The notes beneath the pieces are model-generated. The model was not told where the DNA came from, did not search any database, and worked only from the letters and a program-made list of their open reading frames with translations. From contig JACZIY010000663.1 of NCBI GenBank assembly GCA_014860845.1, positions 1 to 10,432 of the forward strand: a DNA stretch of 10,432 nt. The letters run 5' to 3'. Of the stretch, positions 4,748 through 10,432 are shown piece after piece (position 1 is the stretch's first letter; the number at the start of each line of letters is the position of its first letter). This DNA is from Anaerolineaceae bacterium (GTDB taxonomy: Bacteria > Chloroflexota > Anaerolineae > Anaerolineales > Anaerolineaceae). Position numbers and translations under genes: made by a program.

Positions 4748-7090
4748 TTAATGGGAATATCGATTTCTAAATTGAAAGAGACTTTTTATTTTCATGATTA
4801 TTGAATATTTTAAAATCTGATTACTTTGATCTTGAATCATTTTAAGATTAATTGGATGTGGTGAATAAATCGCCTTTTGATATTCGACTAATATCATATC
4901 AATTTCTTTAGACATTTCTGGGAAAATAGTTTTATATTCTTTCACTACCTCTGCTGGTGTGAATGATGTAAAACTTAGTTTTTTAAACATTGAGAGTGAC
5001 CAGATTATTTTTGCAAATTCTTTTTCTGCCGCTGAATTTCTGGAAAAAGAGGACCACTGTTTCAACCAATTTGGAATTTTCCATCCACGTCGCACCAGAA
5101 ATGTTTCAATGATTACGGGAGTCGAAGGTGATTTAGGTGTTGGTTTATCTTTGAACATTAAAATAATAGAAAATAGAACTACGATACCCATAAAAATAAA
5201 AGGCAAAATCGTTGGTTCAACAGTTGCGACATCGGATAATTCCTCAAGCTCAATTGTGTCCGGGATTTCTCCACCTACCCCAATACTCTCACCACCATCC
5301 ATTACCGGTAAATCTTGCCTGTTCGGATCACGGACGGAGGGTATATCTGAAATAGAATCAACTGTTTCACCTAATAACCGATCTAGGGTCGGTTGTATAG
5401 TGGTTGGTTCAAACTCTACCCAACCGATACCCTCAAAAAATACCTCTGGCCAGGCGTGTGATTGTTCTTTCCTGACAATGAACTCTGATTCATCTGGATT
5501 TTGGGATTCCCCTTGTGCATATCCAAATACTATTCTGGAAGGTATACCGATCGAACGTAACATTAGGACTTCTGTTGTGGCGTAATAATTGCAGAATCCT
5601 TCTTTATGTTCAAAAAGAAACCATTCAATAAGGTTAGATTCCAATGGAGGTGCAGGGATCTGTTCTTTGTAGGTGATATTTTTTCGAAGATAATTTGTTA
5701 TCGCCTGGGTTTTATCATATGGGTTCGAATAACTTTCTGTGATTTCAATGGCCAGATTTCTAATTTTTTCTGAGAAATCAGGTGGTAATTGGAGATAATT
5801 CAATAAGACCCAATCTGGATATTCATTTGAAGATTTACGCATTTGGGTAATCGTGGGGGTAGGTATGCGATTAACGACTTCATAAGTTTCACCAGAGAAT
5901 GCAATCTCTTCCAATGTCAATGCAATGTAATCAACCTTATCATCGGACAGATTTGCAAAAAAAGCTTTCACCGGCCGGTTGATTTTCTGGGGGTAGGGAG
6001 GTGTATATAACAATCCGAGGTTAGATCTGGTTTTGATTGTAAAAGTTCTCTGGGGAAAAAAGAAATATTCAAGCGAATCTGTTATATCTGAATTTGCTTC
6101 AATAAGTTTGCTTGAGTCAAAAGAAGAAATCCATTGATTATTAATAAATTGATCATATGATCTTGCTCGCCAATAATACCTGCTTCCTGAAGGTTTCTTT
6201 TGATTAACAGCGATTTCCAATACTACTTCGTCACTTAAATTAGATCCGGTGCCAAGGTTGATCGTGTCGCCAAAAAATTCAGATTGTAAAAAAGCTGTTC
6301 CCTGCAGGGGTGCTGTTAATTTTGAAAATTGGAGTTGGATATCTTCAATAAATCCAATGATTTGTTTTTGTTGTTGACTTCCTTTTTGAAAAGCGGAGAC
6401 TATATTGGTTGAATTCCAGGCTATGAAAATAATTACAAAGGCAACAATAAAAGCAGATCTTCGAATCAAAGGTTCTGTTTCAAAATCAACTGGGATTCCT
6501 TTTAATCTCCAGGTTCTATTTGATTCGACATAATAATTTTGAGCGAGGAAAACAAGCACAAAAAAAATAAAGAATGCTGTGTATAAATTATTCCCAATTT
6601 GATCGTAAAATTCTGAAGTGAAAATTGTTATTCCAGAAATTAGAAGCTGAGTCCAAGGTCGAGCTGATCTGGTCAGAAGAAAACCCCCTGTTATAGAGGT
6701 GAACCAAACAAGTAAACATAAAAATATAAAAAATAAAATTGGATCTTCAATTCGCACATTATTCAATAATTGTTCAATTGAATAGTAGATTCTTCCGTAT
6801 AAACTTTCAAATCTTGTTAGCCAGAGAATTCCAGAATTATAGGTAGTGCCAATTGCATAAGGAACAATGAAAATTGAATAGAAAATGATAAATAATCTAC
6901 TGACAAAACCCCGAAATTTACTATATCCAAGTCCTGCGCCCAGGATGAAACCGATCGTAGTTAGCCAATTCATAAGATGGAGATCCTCTGTCCAGTTTGT
7001 AGACTGGATCTTCAAGGCAGTCATCATGAATGCAGCCAAAAGCATTAAAGCTGCAGCAAAATTCCACCAACGATCTATACGGGCTTTCAT
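4748..7090 (-). CDS. TgpA-type membrane transglutaminase-like protein with C-terminal DUF4129-like domain
   Basis: This is a 780-residue integral membrane protein with a transglutaminase/cysteine-protease-like domain. The N-terminus has six or seven membrane helices (about 10-28, 40-56, 62-80, 117-139, perhaps 146-160, 170-187, 212-231). An extracytoplasmic region follows, carrying the transglutaminase core: Cys500 in KEGFCNYYATTEVLMLRS, His545 in SHAWPEVFF, and an acidic residue E561 in GWVEFEPT where many family members have Asp. A further helix at about 626-645 precedes a cytoplasmic C-terminal segment (AAEKEFAKIIWSL... FTPAEVVKEYKTIFP) resembling DUF4129. TgpA relatives commonly sit beside a MoxR AAA ATPase and a DUF58 protein; neither is here. 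The natural substrate is unknown. The ATG at 7090 is supported by a promoter placed for a leaderless transcript. Confidence 0.9.
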   Translation of the reverse strand: MKARIDRWWNFAAALMLLAAFMMTALKIQSTNWTEDLHLMNWLTTIGFILGAGLGYSKFRGFVSRLFIIFYSIFIVPYAIGTTYNSGILWLTRFESLYGRIYYSIEQLLNNVRIEDPILFFIFLCLLVWFTSITGGFLLTRSARPWTQLLISGITIFTSEFYDQIGNNLYTAFFIFFVLVFLAQNYYVESNRTWRLKGIPVDFETEPLIRRSAFIVAFVIIFIAWNSTNIVSAFQKGSQQQKQIIGFIEDIQLQFSKLTAPLQGTAFLQSEFFGDTINLGTGSNLSDEVVLEIAVNQKKPSGSRYYWRARSYDQFINNQWISSFDSSKLIEANSDITDSLEYFFFPQRTFTIKTRSNLGLLYTPPYPQKINRPVKAFFANLSDDKVDYIALTLEEIAFSGETYEVVNRIPTPTITQMRKSSNEYPDWVLLNYLQLPPDFSEKIRNLAIEITESYSNPYDKTQAITNYLRKNITYKEQIPAPPLESNLIEWFLFEHKEGFCNYYATTEVLMLRSIGIPSRIVFGYAQGESQNPDESEFIVRKEQSHAWPEVFFEGIGWVEFEPTTIQPTLDRLLGETVDSISDIPSVRDPNRQDLPVMDGGESIGVGGEIPDTIELEELSDVATVEPTILPFIFMGIVVLFSIILMFKDKPTPKSPSTPVIIETFLVRRGWKIPNWLKQWSSFSRNSAAEKEFAKIIWSLSMFKKLSFTSFTPAEVVKEYKTIFPEMSKEIDMILVEYQKAIYSPHPINLKMIQDQSNQILKYSIIMKIKSLFQFRNRYSH

Positions 7091-7096
7091 ATTTCA

Positions 7097-7125
7097 AGTG
7101 TACAATAAAGAAAAAAGTTCATCAA
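7097..7125 (-). promoter_or_regulatory. Promoter of the transglutaminase gene, probable leaderless start
   Basis: Read on the minus strand, a -35 TTGATG (7125-7120) is followed after exactly 17 bases by a -10 TACACT (7102-7097). Six bases (TGAAAT) then separate it from ATG at 7090, so the predicted +1 is the A of the ATG. No Shine-Dalgarno precedes the start codon. Confidence 0.65.
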
Positions 7126-7147
7126 CAAATAATATGTAGTTGAAATT

Positions 7148-8112
7148 ATGTTTTGGGAACAAATGACACAAATAAACATACTATTTCAAAGTCTGGGGGA
7201 ATGGCTATACCTCCCAATGCGATTTTTCTCATTTCTCGGAGATGAGGAATTCTATTTATAATGCCAGCTATATTTTGGTGTTTTGATTCAAGATTAGGAT
7301 TCAGGTTAGGGGTGTTATTAATGTTCTCAAATGGAATCAATGGTTCCTTTAAATTTTTATTCCATAGCCCAAGACCATTTTGGGTGAGTGATAAAGTGGT
7401 TGCTTATGTCCACGAAACATCATTTGGTGTTCCTTCAGGACATTCACAACATGCTGTGGTCATGTGGGGATATTTAGCTACTTTGGTTAAAAAAACATGG
7501 TTGAAATGGTTATTAATTGCGGTATTTGTGCTTGTAGGATTATCAAGAATTTATTTAGGAGCACATTTCATTCTGGATGTACTGGTTGGTTGGCTCATTG
7601 GAGGAATTCTTTTATTTTTATTTATTTATATTGAGAAAAAATTCTCCAATCAAATTTCGTCCTGGAAGGATAGTAAAAAAATTGGAATTGCTGTTTTTGT
7701 GAGCTTCATCTTGATAATTCTTGCGGTTTTGATGGTTCAAGTTAACAATCATTGGCAATTTACCCCTTTATATCAGGAAAATATCAACAGGGTGTTTGAA
7801 GGTGAATCTATTAATCCTTTTGCTCTGGATGGCGTAATAACTGCGAGCACTGCCTGGTTAGGGATTGTTATTGGTGTTGTTCTGATTACGAGAACTATTC
7901 CATTAGGAAAAATCACCTCATCTAACACAAAGAAAATTGTTCGTTTTATCATTGGATTGATTGGTGTTATGATTTTGTGGGCTGGTTTGCGTTTAATTTT
8001 CCCGGATGATATCCCTTTTGTGAGCGAAAGCCTACGATTTATTAGATATTTCTTGGTAGGTTTATGGATTTCTGCAGGAGCACCATATCTATTTGTGAGA
8101 TTAAAATTATAA
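7148..8112 (+). CDS. PAP2-family membrane phosphatase, reading frame broken near base 7258
   Basis: PAP2 (type 2 phosphatidic acid phosphatase) membrane enzymes dephosphorylate lipid phosphates such as undecaprenyl or phosphatidyl phosphates. The first 37 codons from ATG 7148 (ending LYLPMRFFSFLGDEEFYL) are in frame 2 and meet a TAA at 7259. The remainder is open in frame 1 from before 7261 (MPAIFWCFDSRLGFRLG...). Together they read as one family-typical N-terminus, so one base appears to be missing. All three active-site motifs are intact in the downstream part, numbered from 7261: K31-x6-R38-P39, PSGH at 58-61 (nucleophile partner His61), and SR-x5-H-x3-D with S95, R96, H102, D106. Further helices follow. 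If the break is real, translation from ATG 7261 would give a 283-residue protein lacking the first segment. No Shine-Dalgarno is evident at 7148 or 7261. Confidence 0.85.
7250..7263 (+). other. Probable frameshift site in the PAP2 phosphatase gene
   Basis: The upstream frame reads TTC TAT TTA TAA (stop at 7259-7261), while the downstream frame reads ATA ATG CCA from 7258. Adding one base near here joins EEFYL to MPAIFW without loss of similarity. There is no long homopolymer and no canonical X-XXY-YYZ slippery heptamer, so a mutation or sequence error is more likely than programmed recoding. Confidence 0.7.
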
Positions 8113-8113
8113 T

Positions 8114-8142
8114 TTGTTAGAATTAAGAAAATTTGGTAAATT
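8114..8142 (+). promoter_or_regulatory. Candidate promoter for the YtxH-like gene
   Basis: TTGTTA at 8114-8119 lies 17 bases before TAAATT at 8137-8142, which is preceded by TGG (extended -10). A TATAAT at 8108-8113, overlapping the PAP2 stop, is an alternative -10 without a good -35. An inverted repeat AAAATTT-GGT-AAATTTT (8128-8144) overlaps the -10 and could instead be a weak PAP2 terminator. Confidence 0.4.
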
Positions 8143-8165
8143 TTAAAAGATTTCAAATTCAACTT

Positions 8166-8170
8166 GGAGG
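8166..8170 (+). promoter_or_regulatory. Ribosome binding site fixing the YtxH-like start at GTG 8176
   Basis: A perfect GGAGG lies five bases before GTG 8176. A longer in-frame version from TTG 8164 would place the ribosome site inside the coding sequence, so GTG 8176 is the better start. Confidence 0.8.
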
Positions 8171-8175
8171 TTTTT

Positions 8176-8385
8176 GTGAAAAAATTTTTATCGTTCTCCA
8201 TCGGTTTTTTTACTGGCGCTGTAGTTGTTGGCATCCTCACCTTATTATTCGCTCCTGATTCAGGCGCAGGACTTCGTGAATCCTTAAAAGATTCTGTCAT
8301 GCAAACAAAAAATGAAATATCAATGGCTGCCCAAAGAAAAAGAGAAGAATTGGAAGCTGAATTGTCAAAACTTCGTCAGGGATAA
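8176..8385 (+). CDS. YtxH-like single-pass membrane protein (69 residues)
   Basis: This is a small membrane-anchored protein. It has one N-terminal Gly-rich helix (about 4-25, SIGFFTGAVVVGILTLLF) ending in the FAPDSGAGLRESL motif that marks the YtxH/general-stress family (usually LLFAPxSGxxxR). A charged helical tail follows (TKNEISMAAQRKREELEAELSKLRQG) that could form a coiled coil. The start is GTG 8176 on the strength of the GGAGG upstream; no longer start is needed. YtxH proteins in Firmicutes are stress-induced, but their molecular role is not established and I infer none here. It lies 63 bases after the PAP2 gene in the same direction with a possible promoter of its own. Confidence 0.83.
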   Translation: MKKFLSFSIGFFTGAVVVGILTLLFAPDSGAGLRESLKDSVMQTKNEISMAAQRKREELEAELSKLRQG

Positions 8386-8394
8386 AAATATCCA

Positions 8395-8411
8395 AATCAA
8401 AATATTTGATT
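8395..8411. terminator. Hairpin between convergent YtxH-like and metallopeptidase genes
   Basis: AATCAAA-ATA-TTTGATT is a perfect 7-bp stem with a 3-base loop in the 31-base gap between convergent stop codons. T-rich tracts lie on both sides (CTTTATTTTT on the plus strand, ATATTTTTA on the minus strand), so it may act weakly in both directions. It lacks G-C pairs, which lowers confidence. Confidence 0.45.
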
Positions 8412-8416
8412 AAGCT

Positions 8417-10432
8417 TTATTTTTGTAAAGATTGAAATTCATAGTAAGCTGGTTGGCGGGTGTATCTTGTGGTGCCACTAACAATCAGGATGGTCTTATT
8501 ATTTATTTTTCCACTTATTGGAATTTGTATTTCCTGCGTAGAGGGTACGTCAATACGATTAACGTTCACTTTTCCGGAATTAAATTCCAATAAAATGATT
8601 TCAAACGTTTGAGGTAATAAATTATTGGTTCTGGCCCAACCTTCTGGAATCCAACCACCATTATTCTCTTCAAAGTCCGAAAAATAACCAACTGCAGTTA
8701 TTTCGATGTCATCTAGAAGAAAGCCTTCCCCATTCACAGCGGCATCAGTCACATATTCAAATCTCAATTCAACCTTTTGACCTGAAAAAGAGGATAGATC
8801 TACATATTCCTTAATCCAACCATCGGTCTTGCCATTGAAGCCACATCCAAAGCTATTTCCAGTGGGATTGTTATTCGTGCAGGTTGGTGATTCCAGAATC
8901 TGCCAATTGTCCCCATCGATAGATGCAGTTAAGTATACGAAATCATAATCAGTTTCAATGTCGTACCAGGTCATGAATGTCATTGAAATTAGACCTTGAA
9001 CCCCGGAAAAATCAAAAGTTTTCGAGAGAATCATATTCGATTCATCGCCTTTATTAGACCAGAATGCATAATCACCAGAATAACTGGATTGCGGAACAAT
9101 GTTAGTGATGGAGTTCCCTTTAAAGTTTAACAAGAAATCTTTATTGCACTTTAATTCAATATAATCAACCCCGTACTGAATGACAGTTCTTTCTTTCCAA
9201 TCAAACTCACATTCGTTTATCTTTTCGGTAATTGCTGCATATGGTGCCTGGGTATAATTCTCATAATAGTATCTGCCATCACCAACTTCTTTATCCTGGA
9301 CGAAATTTGTCACTATCCAATCGGCAAACACATCATCCGATGTGATTTTTTCTCCGTTAGCTGTGTCAATTGCATTAATTTTTTCTAAAACCTCATCAAT
9401 GCTATCCAACCCATTTCCAGGGTTCTGAACCAGAGATTTTGTTGCTTCTTCTCCAAATCGATTTAAAAAATAATTGACAAATAAAAATGAAGATCCATAA
9501 TGTGGCGTAGTTGTCATGGGACTATTAGGCCAATCATTCAATTGTATATCTGTGTTTGCCAGGTAAAAAGAATCAAATCCTGACTCGTAGTACCCATTTA
9601 TAAAAGCAGCCAGTTCAGAAAATCCTTCGTTCAACCAGGAGGTCTCATTACGGTCACGATACCAATGGATCATATGTTGATATTCATGAGCGAGAACCCC
9701 ATATGTAAATTTCTGACTTAATCGAATATTATCAGCATTTAGCATAAACATTTCATGGGCGTTTGAATATTCATGAACTTGTGGTGGTACAGCATCTGCT
9801 GAAGAGAAGTATCCAGCCAATCCCGACCCCAAGCCATTGGCGAATAGGACAAATAACCGCTTATTATTATCAATTCCAGGAATCCATTCTGTCCCAAAAA
9901 ATTCTCGATTTGTTGGTAATATATCTGTTTCAAAGGTTGTTACTAACTGTTCAAGTTCATTTTTATCGTAATCAACTCCTTCTTCGATCCAGAAAAAAAT
10001 ATTCTCAGTTTTATAACCTAATTGGGCAGTAACACTTCTATTTTCATTTGTATCTACATTGGTAACCCAAAATTCCTTTGAATCTCCAACTTGATAATCA
10101 AATTGGTCTGGAACAATCTCAGGAATAAACTCGATACCTTTCAGACGGCGAGCTAAATCACGTGGGTCATTTTCTGGAATATCGGTGTTCTGTAGGATGG
10201 TTAAAGTTTCATGGGCTGAATTAAGACTTTCAGGATTTAAAGAAGGCAATAACCCAAAATTGTCTGGGTGATTGAATTCTTCATTTGGAAAAATACCCGA
10301 ATTCGGATTTGGAAGAGGAGTCGCTTCAGTAAAAGGAAGCATGTCATCACTCGATCCAGAAATTTCATTTGAAGTTATGAATAAGAAAATCCCAGAAGTA
10401 ACCAGAACCAAACATAAGCAACAAATAATAAT
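8417..10432 (-). CDS. Exported zinc metallopeptidase, M30/M6-like, with immune-inhibitor-A-like C-terminal domain (5' end outside window)
   Basis: This is a secreted or cell-surface protease-like protein, 672 codons visible. The frame stays open to the right edge. The first residues, IIICCLCLVLVTSGIFLFIT, form a signal peptide or membrane anchor core, so the true start lies just outside; TTG at 10411 is not it. Numbered from the edge, the zinc motif HEYQH is at 249-253 (catalytic E250). WLNEGFSELAAF provides a likely third ligand E269, only 15 residues after the second histidine. The HEYQHMIHW and WLNEGFSE pattern recalls M30 hyicolysin-type peptidases. The C-terminal half has an InhA-like beta-sandwich region (ASIDGDNWQIL, DLSSFSGQKVELRFEYVTD, GEGFLLDDIEITAVG) also seen in M6 proteins, then a tail ending ISGTTRYTRQPAYYEF. 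A propeptide probably spans roughly the first 110 residues. Substrate is unknown. Confidence 0.88.
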   Translation of the reverse strand: MIICCLCLVLVTSGIFLFITSNEISGSSDDMLPFTEATPLPNPNSGIFPNEEFNHPDNFGLLPSLNPESLNSAHETLTILQNTDIPENDPRDLARRLKGIEFIPEIVPDQFDYQVGDSKEFWVTNVDTNENRSVTAQLGYKTENIFFWIEEGVDYDKNELEQLVTTFETDILPTNREFFGTEWIPGIDNNKRLFVLFANGLGSGLAGYFSSADAVPPQVHEYSNAHEMFMLNADNIRLSQKFTYGVLAHEYQHMIHWYRDRNETSWLNEGFSELAAFINGYYESGFDSFYLANTDIQLNDWPNSPMTTTPHYGSSFLFVNYFLNRFGEEATKSLVQNPGNGLDSIDEVLEKINAIDTANGEKITSDDVFADWIVTNFVQDKEVGDGRYYYENYTQAPYAAITEKINECEFDWKERTVIQYGVDYIELKCNKDFLLNFKGNSITNIVPQSSYSGDYAFWSNKGDESNMILSKTFDFSGVQGLISMTFMTWYDIETDYDFVYLTASIDGDNWQILESPTCTNNNPTGNSFGCGFNGKTDGWIKEYVDLSSFSGQKVELRFEYVTDAAVNGEGFLLDDIEITAVGYFSDFEENNGGWIPEGWARTNNLLPQTFEIILLEFNSGKVNVNRIDVPSTQEIQIPISGKINNKTILIVSGTTRYTRQPAYYEFQSLQK

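Noticed and set aside
4959..5585. 208-codon open frame on the plus strand opposite the transglutaminase gene
   Set aside because: It lies entirely antisense to a well-supported gene with catalytic motifs. Its translation is Ser/Ile/Pro-rich with no recognisable fold, and no ribosome site or promoter precedes it.
7253..7261. Programmed -1 ribosomal frameshifting in the PAP2 gene
   Set aside because: No slippery heptamer in the upstream frame, no obvious downstream pseudoknot and no upstream Shine-Dalgarno stimulator. Mutation or sequence error explains it more simply.
7773..8300. 175-codon minus-strand open frame opposite the PAP2 and YtxH-like genes
   Set aside because: It spans two plus-strand genes and their gap, and is low-complexity Lys/Ile/Pro-rich. 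It is a shadow of the coding frames.
9763..10032. Plus-strand open frame opposite the metallopeptidase
   Set aside because: Antisense to a motif-bearing gene, with no ribosome site and no recognisable protein features.
1..10432. CRISPR arrays, tRNA or rRNA genes, insertion sequences, prophage genes or toxin-antitoxin pairs
   Set aside because: I looked on both strands and saw no regularly spaced repeats, no tRNA-like T-loop/CCA pattern, no transposase and no terminal inverted repeats. All intergenic gaps are under about 90 bases.

Overview
The window is an AT-rich, gene-dense bacterial chromosomal segment with no phage, insertion sequence, CRISPR array, tRNA or rRNA that I can see. No stretch longer than about 90 bases lacks a gene. 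The gene set suggests a low-GC member of the Chloroflexota, probably Anaerolineae-like: a compact prfA-prmC-tsaC/Sua5 operon, a free-standing TgpA-type transglutaminase, a PAP2-type membrane phosphatase and an exported HExxH metallopeptidase with an immune-inhibitor-A-like C-terminal domain. That assignment rests on remembered family resemblance, not on a search, and is moderate at best.

Layout. (1) Bases 2-328 are the 3' end of pstB, the phosphate-import ATPase; the rest of a pst operon presumably lies to the left. (2) Bases 427-2957 hold prfA (release factor 1), prmC (which methylates the GGQ glutamine of release factors) and tsaC/Sua5 (which makes threonylcarbamoyl-AMP for tRNA t6A37). They overlap or nearly touch and sit behind a good TATAAT promoter, so they form a translation-fidelity operon. 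(3) Bases 3015-4708 hold two small membrane proteins of unknown function and a divergent PfkB-family sugar/nucleoside kinase. (4) On the minus strand, 4748-7090 encodes a 780-residue membrane transglutaminase. (5) Divergent from it, 7148-8112 encodes a PAP2 phosphatase whose reading frame is broken near base 7258, followed by a 69-residue YtxH-like membrane protein at 8176-8385. (6) On the minus strand, 8417 to the right edge encodes a large exported metallopeptidase whose first codons lie outside the window.

Regulation. Two promoters, for the 3015 gene and for the transglutaminase, are spaced so that the predicted first transcribed base is the A of the ATG, and neither gene has a Shine-Dalgarno sequence. 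This points to leaderless mRNAs. Other genes (tsaC, the 3441 gene, the kinase, YtxH) have ordinary ribosome sites. Several genes end in or close to short AT-rich inverted repeats without a classic U-tract.

I found no clear multi-gene undescribed system. The best leads are the PAP2 frameshift, the leaderless promoters, the stop-codon palindromes, the unknown membrane pair, the kinase with an altered anion-hole motif and the metallopeptidase with an unusual zinc-motif spacing.
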